A program made the translations under genes and the position numbers. The notes under the pieces are model-generated. The model was not told where the DNA came from and did not search any database. It saw nothing but the letters and a program-made list of their open reading frames with translations. Of a stretch of 64,000 nucleotides of DNA, positions 17,099-25,316 are shown piece after piece. Source of the DNA: Legionella shakespearei DSM 23087 (GTDB taxonomy: Bacteria; Pseudomonadota; Gammaproteobacteria; Legionellales; Legionellaceae); assembly GCF_000373765.1 (NCBI RefSeq), contig NZ_KB892386.1, forward strand, positions 22,056-86,055. Direction: 5' to 3'. The first letter of the stretch is position 1. Every line of letters begins with the position of its first letter.

Positions 17099-17974
17099 TC
17101 AGCACCTTGTAATCGTAATTTTTTCTTGAGAGGAACCGCTGCCGATAACCAATATGGCTTTATCAAAAACACCATCTACGATGTAACGACAACCCTGGAG
17201 GCGATAATTGACCATGACGGATTCTGATTTTTTAAATAGCCCTCGACTTCTTAAAACTAGCAGCGCGGGCGCTTCACTTTGAGCCATGGTTCGTGGCATC
17301 TCAATAATCGTTTTGACGCCATTGTTATATACTCTAACAGGCTTAAATCGGGCATTGCCTTGAATGCGATAATTGAAGTTAAGATCACCTAGATATTCAT
17401 TGGTTTCTGGTAAGGTATCTACTTTTCGTCTTTCAGCCTGGATGCGTTGTAGTAACTGCCATTTGGCTTTGGCCTCATCAGGATAAGTAAATGAAATGTA
17501 AGGCATAAATTCGGTTCTATCTGACTTTAATCTAAAGTGATAGGTTCTTCTGTCTGTGGTGACTACCAAAGAAGAATCAAGCCCTACATCTTTAGGTTTT
17601 ATGAGCAGATGGATTTGTTGCATAGCCCCAGATCCTGTGATGGATGGTTCAACAACAAAACGTGGGTCACCGACATTCATGTCGTTAAACTGCTCACCTG
17701 GTTGGAGGGCAATATCACACACTTGTAAAGGCGCACAAACTACCCTGATTTGCCCTGATCCATAAATAAAACTGACTGAACCATCGCTTGATACAAAGGG
17801 TTTACTTGTTTTTTCTCCTTTTTGTGTGCGTTCTGCGATATCCAAACCTTGTTTTTCCTGACTCGATAGCTTGGGTACAGTATCCGAAAAATAATGTTCC
17901 GCCAGAATAGTGTTATCCAATGCAAAACTTGTGAGCGGTGTTAATAAACAAAATAGCTGCATTATTCTTTTCAT
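17099..17974 (-). CDS. virB9: VirB9-like outer-membrane core protein
   Basis: The product has 291 residues with a signal peptide (LFCLLTPLTSFALDN), an N-terminal beta domain with GQIRVVCAPLQVCDIALQPGE and the C-terminal VirB9/TrbG domain with NYRIQGNARFKPVRVYNNG and YRLQGCRYIVDGVFDKAIL. With VirB10 and the lipoprotein it builds the outer-membrane pore of the type IV machine. Its start overlaps the virB8 stop in ATGA at 17974-17971, and its end is next to the lipoprotein start. Length and motif order are normal for the family. Confidence 0.95.
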   Translation of the reverse strand: MKRIMQLFCLLTPLTSFALDNTILAEHYFSDTVPKLSSQEKQGLDIAERTQKGEKTSKPFVSSDGSVSFIYGSGQIRVVCAPLQVCDIALQPGEQFNDMNVGDPRFVVEPSITGSGAMQQIHLLIKPKDVGLDSSLVVTTDRRTYHFRLKSDRTEFMPYISFTYPDEAKAKWQLLQRIQAERRKVDTLPETNEYLGDLNFNYRIQGNARFKPVRVYNNGVKTIIEMPRTMAQSEAPALLVLRSRGLFKKSESVMVNYRLQGCRYIVDGVFDKAILVIGSGSSQEKITITRC

Positions 17975-18669
17975 TGTTGTTCTCCATGCTTTAATTCGTA
18001 GGACCAGTTAAAATCACGCACATAAATCAGATGCGGATTTTTTAAAATGGACTCGCTGGTAACATCATTGATTTCATTCTCCTGATACATCGTAACCATT
18101 GCTTTCATCATGCGAGGCTTTTCCTTAAGCGATCCATCACGATTTCTCACCGTTTCAATCCAGTCAACTTGCCAGGTCTCATCGGATTCTTGAAGTACTG
18201 AGCGAATGTCTATGCTTACAATCTCAAAGGCAGCTCTTTCAAAGGGATTAGATTGTTGTTTGTCGCTATAGAACTCTTGAATCTTAGCTAAAGCCGCATC
18301 ATTGGCATTTAAATAGGAATACACCTGAAAAACTGCTTTCTTTTGCAGTTCCGTATCAAGGCTTACCATGCGAACGTTTTCAATGAAATGTGCTGCTGCA
18401 GCACGATAATCATCAATGCTTGCGTCACCAACCTTGTCAGCACGAGTAACTGATAAGGTATTGCCATTGGCATCTTGTTGAAACACCAAAGGGATAAATT
18501 TGGATTGGCTACCTATCACAATGAGTCCACCAACTGCTGCCAATGCGATTAACAGACTGCCTAATCCAACCAATTGCCAAACTTGTAGTGATTTCATAAG
18601 CCCTGCGGTATGAACATTCCAGGCGCGTCTGGCGTTGAGGTAGGGGTTATTCGTTATACTTTTTTTCAT
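17971..18669 (-). CDS. virB8: VirB8/TrbF-like assembly protein
   Basis: The product has 232 residues from ATG 18669, which overlaps the virB4 stop in ATGA (18669-18666); the longer frame to 18729 would run inside virB4. It starts with a cytoplasmic segment (NPYLNARRAWNVH), has one membrane segment (about residues 32-54, LVGLGSLLIALAAVGGLIVIG) and a periplasmic domain with the family's DDYRAAAAHFIENVRMVS and WQVDWIETVRNRDGSL. VirB8 nucleates assembly of the inner-membrane part of the machine. Nothing unusual is visible. Confidence 0.94.
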   Translation of the reverse strand: MKKSITNNPYLNARRAWNVHTAGLMKSLQVWQLVGLGSLLIALAAVGGLIVIGSQSKFIPLVFQQDANGNTLSVTRADKVGDASIDDYRAAAAHFIENVRMVSLDTELQKKAVFQVYSYLNANDAALAKIQEFYSDKQQSNPFERAAFEIVSIDIRSVLQESDETWQVDWIETVRNRDGSLKEKPRMMKAMVTMYQENEINDVTSESILKNPHLIYVRDFNWSYELKHGEQQ

Positions 18670-21200
18670 GCTGCTTCTCCGTACTGAGCCAAATGAATAC
18701 CTTTTTCTGAAAGCCATTGAGAGACCCACTCATCCTCATATTTCGATTCCAATTGCTTCATACGCGCAATCGAATCGGGATCTGTTGCACCCACAAACGC
18801 TAAGGCATAAGGACCTAATGCCAATTGATAAAGTCTCTGGCCTTTTTCACTGACATAGTAGTAATCACGTTTGGGAAGGGCTGCGGCTATGATGTCTATC
18901 TGGCGTGGATTTAAGCCCATGCGCTCATAAATGAGTCGGGTCTCAGGATCTCTTGCATAAAGATTGGGTAAAAAGATTTTGGTGGCAGTTGATTCAACAA
19001 TAATATCTAAGATTCCAGAGTTGGCTGCATGAGATAAATGTTGTGTTGCCATAAACACCACACAGTTTTTCTTAGCCATGGAATCAAGCCATTCAGCAAT
19101 CTTGTTTTTAAACACAGGATGCGCCAGCATTAACCAGGCTTCATCAAGCAAGATTAAGGTGGGGCGACCATCTAATGAGGTTTCAATCCGCCTAAAGAGA
19201 TAAAGCAACACAGGCAATGCAAATTTTTCACCCAAGCCCATTAAATGCTCGATTTCAAAAGTCATAAATGAAGACAAACCAAGCCCATCACTTTCTGCAT
19301 CCAATAAATGCCCCATCAAACCATCAATAGTGTACTGCTTTAACGTTTCTCTAATGGGTTCATCCTGTATCGTCATGACAAATTCAGATAAGGTTTTAGA
19401 GCCACTTTGGTGCATGCTTAGAATGGCATGACCGATTTCATTGCGCTGAGCTGGTGTGGTATTCAAACCATTCAAAGCTAGAATCGTATCAATCCACTCC
19501 ATAGCCCAGGCTCTATCCGCTTTAGTTTCTAAAAACTGCAAGGGCGCAAAGGCAAGGCGAGAGTCTTTGCCTGCGATAGTGAAATGCTCCCCACCTGTTG
19601 CCTTACAGGTTGGATACATAGACATGCCTTTATCAAAAGAATAAATACGTGCATCTTTATAGCGACGCCAGGACAAGGCCAATAAACCAAGATGGGTTGA
19701 TTTCCCAGAGCGTGTTGGACCAAACATAATGCCGTGACCTAAGTCTCTGACATGAAGATTCAAACGAAATGGCGCATTACCACTGGTGACACAGTGAAGC
19801 AGAGGCGGTGATTGAGGTGGAAACAGGGGACAGGGTGCTTTATTTTCACCAGTCCAAATGCTGGATGTTGGCAACAAGTCTGCCAGATTCATGGTATTCA
19901 TCAGAGGTCTTCTGATGTTTTCAACACCATGGCCGGGTAGACTACCCATGTAGGCATCCATAGTATTAATGGTTTCTGTTCGTGCGCTAAAGCCTAAAGC
20001 GTTGATATTCTTTTCAATAAATAGGGCGGCTTTCTCAACGCTCGTTCTATCCTCATCCATTAATACAACGACGGATGTATAGTAGCCTTGACCCACCATT
20101 CCTGAATTGGTTTCGGCAATGGCTGCTTGCGCGTCATTAACCATGCTGAGTGCATCTTCATCAACGATACCGGAGCTGGTATTAAACATTTGGTCAAAAA
20201 AGCCTCTGACCTTTTGCTTCCACTTTTTACGGAACTTAGTGAAATGAGCTACAGCTTCATGAGGATCCATGAATATGAAGCGAGAGTTCCAGCGATATTC
20301 CACAGGTAATTGAGTCAAGAGCGTTAAAATACCTGGGTAAGACTCCATGGGGAATCCTTCAATAGCAACACATTGAATGAACTTTCGGCCAATTTTGGGT
20401 GTTATACCTGGAATTAATTCCTGACCGCCTATGAGTGCATCCAGATAAATTGGATTTTTAGGCAGATTAACGGGATGGTTAATTCCAGTGACACAATATT
20501 GAATGTGTCTTAAAAAGTTATCTTGAGTGATCTTATGGTTTTCATTGATTAGTATTTCAGAGCCTAACCTTTCGAGGTGAAGCGCTGCGCTCATACGTGA
20601 TTCAAAGTTTCTGCATGATTGCTTGAAGGTTTCAATTAATTGATGGGTTTTGGCTTTTTGGTTTAATTTTTCCCCTGAATCATCAAACATCAATTCAACA
20701 AAACGCTTTTGCGCCAATACAGGTGGATACCAGGTTAGTGTGATAACAAAATATCCTTCATACAAAGCACCAATACTTTCAAAGTACTGCCTTCTTTCTT
20801 CATCAACAGCCTTTGATACAAGATCCGGAAAATATGACGCATTGCACTCACTGTAACCAGGAGCAGCACGTCTTATGGCATCGACATGAATCATCCAGCC
20901 ATTACCCATAGAGGACATTGCCTGATTGATTCGAAAAGCCATCATTTCACGCGCTTCATCGGTAGTATTGGCTATATCTTCACCTTGATAAAGCCAGGCT
21001 GCCATAAACGATCCATTTTTACCGATAATTACGCCATCATCGACAACTGCCGCATAATTTAGTAAATCAACCAATCCTGCTGTATGACTTCGATGTTTGT
21101 TGACATGGTGTTTACGACTTTTCATTTGAGTGGCGTGAAACAAAATACCTAATAGCAACAGCCCAGTAATACTGATTAAAAAGGTAATGAACTCAATCAT
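18666..21200 (-). CDS. virB4: VirB4-like secretion ATPase
   Basis: The product has 844 residues, within the range for VirB4/TrbE. It begins with a membrane segment (residues 3-23, EFITFLISITGLLLLGILF), followed by the CagE/TrbE N-domain (AAVVDDGVIIGKNGSFMAAW) and a RecA-like motor with Walker A FGPTRSGKSTHL near residue 490 and Walker B LILLDEAWLML near 690, plus FMATQHLSHA. It energises pilus assembly and transfer. The start overlaps virB3 and the stop overlaps virB8 by 4 bp each. The N-terminal membrane helix is not present in all VirB4 proteins. Confidence 0.96.
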   Translation of the reverse strand: MIEFITFLISITGLLLLGILFHATQMKSRKHHVNKHRSHTAGLVDLLNYAAVVDDGVIIGKNGSFMAAWLYQGEDIANTTDEAREMMAFRINQAMSSMGNGWMIHVDAIRRAAPGYSECNASYFPDLVSKAVDEERRQYFESIGALYEGYFVITLTWYPPVLAQKRFVELMFDDSGEKLNQKAKTHQLIETFKQSCRNFESRMSAALHLERLGSEILINENHKITQDNFLRHIQYCVTGINHPVNLPKNPIYLDALIGGQELIPGITPKIGRKFIQCVAIEGFPMESYPGILTLLTQLPVEYRWNSRFIFMDPHEAVAHFTKFRKKWKQKVRGFFDQMFNTSSGIVDEDALSMVNDAQAAIAETNSGMVGQGYYTSVVVLMDEDRTSVEKAALFIEKNINALGFSARTETINTMDAYMGSLPGHGVENIRRPLMNTMNLADLLPTSSIWTGENKAPCPLFPPQSPPLLHCVTSGNAPFRLNLHVRDLGHGIMFGPTRSGKSTHLGLLALSWRRYKDARIYSFDKGMSMYPTCKATGGEHFTIAGKDSRLAFAPLQFLETKADRAWAMEWIDTILALNGLNTTPAQRNEIGHAILSMHQSGSKTLSEFVMTIQDEPIRETLKQYTIDGLMGHLLDAESDGLGLSSFMTFEIEHLMGLGEKFALPVLLYLFRRIETSLDGRPTLILLDEAWLMLAHPVFKNKIAEWLDSMAKKNCVVFMATQHLSHAANSGILDIIVESTATKIFLPNLYARDPETRLIYERMGLNPRQIDIIAAALPKRDYYYVSEKGQRLYQLALGPYALAFVGATDPDSIARMKQLESKYEDEWVSQWLSEKGIHLAQYGEAA

Positions 21201-21496
21201 AAATAACCCCCTTTATTATTACGAAAAGGGGTTGAACGTGCTGGATAATAGGCCTGATAGCCTCTTTGTCTCAGATAAACTGCTCTCATATAAGGATCAG
21301 CCTTTGCCATAAGCCTTAGACCTTTTAAAGATAAAAACCAAAGGGCAAAACCAAAAAGTGCAGCAAGCCAATCCTGAGCTGCGAATACTAAAATTGCTGA
21401 GAGTAAACCTGAGAACATAACCAGCTCGCGGTCACCACCCATAAAAAGACTTGGGCGGTTACCACATCTGCGTATAGGAATGGTGCGAAGACTCAT
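21197..21496 (-). CDS. virB3: VirB3-like inner-membrane protein
   Basis: The product has 99 residues. It starts MSLRTIPIRRCGNRPSLFMGG, the usual basic head of VirB3/TrbD proteins, and has a hydrophobic hairpin of two membrane segments (about residues 27-58). The C-terminus is basic and aromatic. VirB3 works with VirB4 in pilus assembly. Both ends overlap neighbours by 4 bp (virB2 upstream, virB4 downstream), so it is translationally coupled. Confidence 0.92.
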   Translation of the reverse strand: MSLRTIPIRRCGNRPSLFMGGDRELVMFSGLLSAILVFAAQDWLAALFGFALWFLSLKGLRLMAKADPYMRAVYLRQRGYQAYYPARSTPFRNNKGGYL

Positions 21497-21870
21497 GGCT
21501 GTGTCTCCATAGCACTTTTTGAGACTGAAGGTTTAGCAATTTCGGCTCCTTTGCCTGTAATTGCTGTCATGGTATTTTGTGCTGCAACCAAGAATGAAAG
21601 CACCAGTACAATAAAGAGAAGAGTTCGCAAAAAGCCATTCATTTCACCACCAAAAATCAGCGTGGCTCCCGCGCCAACCAAACCAATAATTGCTGCGGTA
21701 AATGCAAATGGGCCTGTTATGGATTTTTGTATTTTGGTCAGATACGAGTCAAAAGGTAATCCTCCACCTGCGCTAGATGCACATGCAGGGTGTGTTATTA
21801 ACAGAAGCAATAAAACAATCGCTCCCATCATCCATAGACTTCGATAATTTATATTAACTGCTTGATTCAT
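21493..21870 (-). CDS. virB2: VirB2-like major pilin precursor
   Basis: The product has 125 residues. A long signal region (WMMGAIVLLLLLITHPACASSAGG) ends in a plausible signal-peptidase site near CAS/S, followed by a mature chain with two membrane segments (FAFTAAIIGLVGAGATLIFG and LLFIVLVLSFLVAAQNTM), as in VirB2/TrbC pilins. The mature part before the C-terminal tail is about 75-95 residues. The TraF-like peptidase at 10636-11181 is a candidate maturation enzyme. The gene starts 11 bp after virB11. Confidence 0.92.
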   Translation of the reverse strand: MNQAVNINYRSLWMMGAIVLLLLLITHPACASSAGGGLPFDSYLTKIQKSITGPFAFTAAIIGLVGAGATLIFGGEMNGFLRTLLFIVLVLSFLVAAQNTMTAITGKGAEIAKPSVSKSAMETQP

Positions 21871-21881
21871 ACCTATTCTCC

Positions 21882-22847
21882 TTAAATAAGTTGTTCGATG
21901 TTGTAATGACCGTTTTCATACCCTTTAACCGATATGATTTCTTCAACTCTGCGTCCTTGCGGCGTTCTTGTGATATGCACCACACAATGAACCGTTTCAC
22001 CAATTAAAGGTTCAATTTCAGTTGGGGCAGAGGGGTTACGGGTAATCAGTGATTTCAAACGATGAAGTCCTGCAAGACAGTTATTGGCATGCAAAGTGGC
22101 AGCACCACCCTCATGACCAGTATTCCAGGCATCGAGTAAATCCAGTGCTTCACTGCCTCTAACTTCACCAACAAGGATTCGGTCTGGCCGCATCCTAAGA
22201 GTGGTTTTTAAAAGCTGGGTCATATTGACATCAATAGTGGTGTGATATTGAACGCAGTTCTCAGCGCTGCATTGAATTTCACCAGTATCTTCAATTATGA
22301 AGACGCGCTCGGATGGTGAACTACGAACCATTTCATTGATAATGGCGTTCACTAATGTAGTTTTCCCAGAACCCGTGCCACCAATAACTAGAATGTTCCG
22401 ATGTGCAATAACAGCTTTTTTAATCACTGCAAATTGTGCTTCTGTCATAATTTCTGATTTTACGTAGTCGTCCAGTGTAAAAACCGAAATGGCTTTTTTA
22501 CGAATTGCAAATGTTGGTTTTGAGACCACTGGTGGCAGCTGCCCTGCAAAACGTGATCCATCCAGTGGCAGCTCACCTTCCAGTATCGGATTAAAACGGG
22601 TTATTTCCTTACCATGAAAGCCTGCAACAGTTTTAATGATGGATTCAGCACGAGCGTCATTGATACTACCTATACAACGCATTGTTTCACCAAGACGTTC
22701 CTGCCAAAGTTTGCCATCTGCATTGAGCATGATTTCAACGGTTTTAGGATCACTTAGCGCCTGTTCAATCATGCCACCCAAATCACGCCTTAGCTTTTCA
22801 CGGGCGCGGTCTTTAACCGTTATCCCTTGTTCTTCTTGTGCGTTCAT
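21882..22847 (-). CDS. virB11: VirB11-type hexameric ATPase
   Basis: The product has 321 residues. The N-terminal domain (IMLNADGKLWQERLGETM) and the C-terminal RecA-like domain are both present, with Walker A IGGTGSGKTTLVNAI near residues 155-170, the Asp box EDTGEIQC, Walker B RILVGEVRGSEAL and the His box HANNCLAGLHRL. It is a traffic ATPase that switches the machine between pilus building and substrate transfer. Unlike Agrobacterium, where virB11 is last, here it leads the structural genes just after lvrC. Confidence 0.95.
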   Translation of the reverse strand: MNAQEEQGITVKDRAREKLRRDLGGMIEQALSDPKTVEIMLNADGKLWQERLGETMRCIGSINDARAESIIKTVAGFHGKEITRFNPILEGELPLDGSRFAGQLPPVVSKPTFAIRKKAISVFTLDDYVKSEIMTEAQFAVIKKAVIAHRNILVIGGTGSGKTTLVNAIINEMVRSSPSERVFIIEDTGEIQCSAENCVQYHTTIDVNMTQLLKTTLRMRPDRILVGEVRGSEALDLLDAWNTGHEGGAATLHANNCLAGLHRLKSLITRNPSAPTEIEPLIGETVHCVVHITRTPQGRRVEEIISVKGYENGHYNIEQLI

Positions 22848-22867
22848 ACGAATAATCCTCGATGTTT

Positions 22868-23128
22868 TTAAGCTGACTTCAAGCCGTGTTTGAATTTGCT
22901 AATTAAACGGTCAACAATGCTTTCCTTATTGGAAGGAGAGTCGCTGAACCATTGATCTTTTTGGCGTTCTCGATAAATACGTCTTTGGATTTCATCACGA
23001 TGAACAGGGATCGATTGAGGGGCATCGAAAGCAAGGCGAACTTCACCATCACGATAACCCACTACAGTGCAGTAAACTTCCTCACTGATAACAACAGACT
23101 CCCCAACTTTTCTTGTTAAAACCAACAT
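22868..23128 (-). CDS. lvrC: CsrA paralogue of the mobile element (LvrC)
   Basis: The product has 86 residues from ATG 23128, chosen for its AGGAGA site. Residues 1-55 are a full CsrA fold with the RNA-binding residues MLVLTRK (Arg6) and VHRDEI (Arg44) intact. A 25-30 residue basic C-terminal tail extends it beyond the 61-65 residues of housekeeping CsrA. In Legionella elements lvrC is the third gene of lvrRABC and is known as a CsrA-family post-transcriptional regulator of element mobility. Targets are likely GGA-containing leaders in this operon or in host mRNAs. It lies between lvrB and virB11 in one operon. Confidence 0.9.
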   Translation of the reverse strand: MLVLTRKVGESVVISEEVYCTVVGYRDGEVRLAFDAPQSIPVHRDEIQRRIYRERQKDQWFSDSPSNKESIVDRLISKFKHGLKSA

Positions 23129-23144
23129 ATTGCTTCTCCTTCTA

Positions 23145-23531
23145 TTATTTAAATAAATAGGCTTTGCACTGCCTGATATTCTCTTCAACCACTTCTTTGC
23201 TGGCTGGTTGATATTTTTCTGGTACGACATTAAAAGAATTTCGTCTTTTAATATCACGACAAAAGCCAATCATTTGCGGCAGGGTAGGTGGCATTTCGCA
23301 ATGATCTCGGCAATCAATAATGACCTGATTCAAAATCTCATCACTGAATTGACTTAAGCCCTCCAGCCACTCCTTCTTGGCAAACTCCAGAAAACCATCA
23401 CTCTTGAACTGACTGCGCCACAAATGTCCGTAGTAAACTGCAAAGCGAGTAAACAAGTTTTCAATACACTTTTTTCTACTGTCGGTAGCATTGCAGGTTG
23501 ATGACGTTTGACTGCTTGTATTCGTCTTCAT
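23145..23531 (-). CDS. lvrB: LvrB-like element protein
   Basis: The product has 128 residues from ATG 23531, overlapping the lvrA end by 56 bp; an upstream frame to 23612 is open but lies deeper inside lvrA. It is soluble, has a Ser/Thr-rich head (MKTNTSSQTSSTCNATDS) and a helical body (WRSQFKSDGFLEFAKKEWLEGL, MPPTLPQMIGFCRDI). The body recalls the replisome-loader type small proteins found next to phage and element replication genes. Gene order lvrA-lvrB-lvrC and size support the lvrB name. Its biochemical function is unknown. Confidence 0.75.
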   Translation of the reverse strand: MKTNTSSQTSSTCNATDSRKKCIENLFTRFAVYYGHLWRSQFKSDGFLEFAKKEWLEGLSQFSDEILNQVIIDCRDHCEMPPTLPQMIGFCRDIKRRNSFNVVPEKYQPASKEVVEENIRQCKAYLFK

Positions 23532-24360
23532 CGGTGATTGCTGCGTCTCCTGTTTCTGGGTTCCAGAATGGATCAATGGCTCCGCTCTTAGTATTTGTGC
23601 CGCACTTCTCATTCCTTTTCTCCTGCGTTAATTCGACTTTGACTTCATCTTCCCAACATTTTTGAGACAACCAGTTGGCTGGAAATTTCCATGCTGGAAC
23701 CCATTCCCCATGGGCTTCTTTTGCTGTACGGGTTTTGATTTGTTGATCCAGGGCTTGCAGCATGCTTTGCAGTAAAGGCTCATCTGGATTGATTTGTTTA
23801 AAGATTTCAAAGGCACGTTCACGTGACTTTTTCTCGGGGTACATACGCCAGAAATGGTCGAAGCGTTGTAATAAATAAATATAATTATTTTCTTTTATTA
23901 GAGGTGTGTCGGCTTTTAGGATTTCATCTGTGTCGGTTTTTGCTCCTACACCATCAGAATACCCTGTATTTATAAGGAGTTTCGCAAGTGGCTTTGTGTC
24001 GCCTTGCTGTGTCGGGTTTGTGCCGGGTTTATTTTGGACACAATAACTGATATCCGCCAAAAGACATTTTAAAATAAGATGTTTATCGAAAGATTGAATG
24101 ACAATAAGACCTGAGCGTTCAAGCCCTTTAACGGCTCGTCGAATTTGCTGACGGCTAGGACTTCCAGATTCTGTAATGCCTTGATGGGGCTCAATATAAA
24201 GTACCTCAGCCAGCGATTGGTAACTAATACGTCGCTTAATCCCTACTATGAAAGTATTGCGATCCATGTAGGGTCGAATCCCTCTTAAGTAGGTAATTTG
24301 TTGGATATATGAAAGCCCACTGAGTGCATCCAATTCCTTATCATTCACTGTAAAGTACAT
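23476..24360 (-). CDS. lvrA: LvrA-like winged-helix regulator or replication protein
   Basis: The product has 294 residues. The N-terminal 110 residues look like a winged-helix DNA-binding region (GIKRRISYQSLAEVLYI, SRQQIRRAVKGLERSGLIVI). The C-terminal half contains FDHFWRMYPEKKSRERAFEIF and WVPAWKFPANWLSQKCWED, a pattern shared with phage and element replication-organiser proteins. It is the first gene of the operon that continues through lvrB, lvrC and the conjugation genes, and is transcribed divergently from the S24 repressor. Palindromic sites in the shared promoter region suggest repression by that protein. The name follows the Legionella lvrRABC order. Confidence 0.78.
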   Translation of the reverse strand: MYFTVNDKELDALSGLSYIQQITYLRGIRPYMDRNTFIVGIKRRISYQSLAEVLYIEPHQGITESGSPSRQQIRRAVKGLERSGLIVIQSFDKHLILKCLLADISYCVQNKPGTNPTQQGDTKPLAKLLINTGYSDGVGAKTDTDEILKADTPLIKENNYIYLLQRFDHFWRMYPEKKSRERAFEIFKQINPDEPLLQSMLQALDQQIKTRTAKEAHGEWVPAWKFPANWLSQKCWEDEVKVELTQEKRNEKCGTNTKSGAIDPFWNPETGDAAITDEDEYKQSNVINLQCYRQ

Positions 24361-24442
24361 AAATAGTCCGTTATTCCTTAACTAAAGTCTTAGCTCCCTA
24401 GGAAACTTGTGGTACCATTTTGAGAACTTAAGACGTTAAATA

Positions 24443-24474
24443 GCTCTTAATGAGCTTAATTACTCAAAACGAGT
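24443..24474. promoter_or_regulatory. Paired operator-like palindromes between lvrA and lvrR
   Basis: Two 13-bp palindromes, GCTCTTAATGAGC (24443-24455) and ACTCAAAACGAGT (24462-24474), have centres 19 bp apart and share the form RCTC-N5-GAGY. A third, wider inverted pair (CTCAA at 24486-24490 and TTGAG at 24502-24506) follows. They lie in the 200-bp divergent region between lvrA and the phage-type repressor, as expected for operators bound by a dimeric HTH protein. A further copy lies over the xis-int promoter at 41321-41333. Binding by the repressor is inferred. Confidence 0.6.
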
Positions 24475-24560
24475 ATTTTATAAATCTCAAAATAACACAA
24501 ATTGAGCTATAGTCAATATATAAATGGATTAATTTATTAACCAAACACCGTGGAATAGGT

Positions 24561-25244
24561 ATGAACATCAAAGAGAAAATCGGCCAAAGAATCATGAATG
24601 AAAGAAAGGCCAAAGGATTGACGAGAAAAGCATTGGCTGAGTTGACCAGTGAGCTGAAAATTTCACGTATTAATAATTATGAAAGAGGGGACCGCACTCC
24701 TGGTCCAACAGAAATTAAATTGCTTGCTGATGCGCTGGAAGTTTCAGCCTCTTATTTAATGTGCTTAACTGATAACCGCGAAGGGAAGATGACAAAATCC
24801 CTTGGGATGGGTGCAGTGATTCCTGTCTTAGATTACAAACAGGCAATTGATTCAGCTGCTTTTATCCAGAAAATTAAAGAGGATGTTGATACTAAAGTTG
24901 AGTTTATTCCTGTTAGTACAGCTGTCAGTGATAGCATTGGAAAAAATGCTTTTGCGCTGCAGATTAAGGATGAAAGTATGATGCCTGAATTTCGGATTAA
25001 TGATGTCATTGTAGTTGATCCCGATACAAGCCCTAAGCCTGGTGATTTTGTAGTGGCCTTGGTTGAAGGGGAGCAGGAAGTGATTGTTCGCAAGTATAAG
25101 CAATTATCAGCCTCCAAAGATGCAAGAGAATTTGAATTGATTGCTCTTAATGAGGACTGGGCAGACATTCGTGTTGGTTCCAACGAAATGCAAGCTCAGA
25201 TTATTGGATACGGGGTTAGCTTGGTTCGGGGATTAAAAGGCTAA
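24561..25244 (+). CDS. lvrR: Phage-type XRE repressor with S24 domain (LvrR-like)
   Basis: The product has 227 residues. An N-terminal HTH (about residues 8-67, RKALAELTSELKISRINNYERG) is joined to a C-terminal LexA/CI-like S24 domain with the catalytic Ser139 in KDESMMPEF and Lys178 in VIVRKYKQL. I see no clear Ala-Gly or Cys-Gly cleavage pair in the linker, so self-cleavage is uncertain. It is divergent from lvrA, the position of lvrR in Legionella elements, and probably represses the lvrABC-conjugation operon and, through a matching palindrome at 41.3 kb, the xis-int genes. RecA-linked induction is possible but not shown. Confidence 0.9.
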   Translation: MNIKEKIGQRIMNERKAKGLTRKALAELTSELKISRINNYERGDRTPGPTEIKLLADALEVSASYLMCLTDNREGKMTKSLGMGAVIPVLDYKQAIDSAAFIQKIKEDVDTKVEFIPVSTAVSDSIGKNAFALQIKDESMMPEFRINDVIVVDPDTSPKPGDFVVALVEGEQEVIVRKYKQLSASKDAREFELIALNEDWADIRVGSNEMQAQIIGYGVSLVRGLKG

Positions 25245-25269
25245 ATAGTTGGGAATTAGACATCATCAA

Positions 25270-25288
25270 CTCGACAGTCATTGTCGAG
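25270..25288. terminator. Stem-loop between convergent lvrR and the defence operon
   Basis: CTCGACA (25270-25276) and TGTCGAG (25282-25288) form a perfect 7-bp stem with a 5-base loop in the 72-bp gap between the ends of two convergent genes. There is no long T-run on either side, only an A/T-rich flank, so it may be a weak or Rho-assisted bidirectional terminator. Confidence 0.45.
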
Positions 25289-25316
25289 ATAAATAAATAA
25301 TTCCTTGATAACAGGC

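Noticed and set aside
23145..23612. Longer lvrB start at 23612
   Set aside because: It would overlap lvrA by 137 bp with no ribosome site; ATG 23531 with an AGGAGA about 15 bp upstream is the better choice.
8296..24360. Canonical lvh operon of strain Philadelphia
   Set aside because: The lvrABC genes agree, but virB11 leads the cluster and virB5, virB6 and virD4 follow virB10, which is not the lvh order as I recall it; it is a related but separate system.
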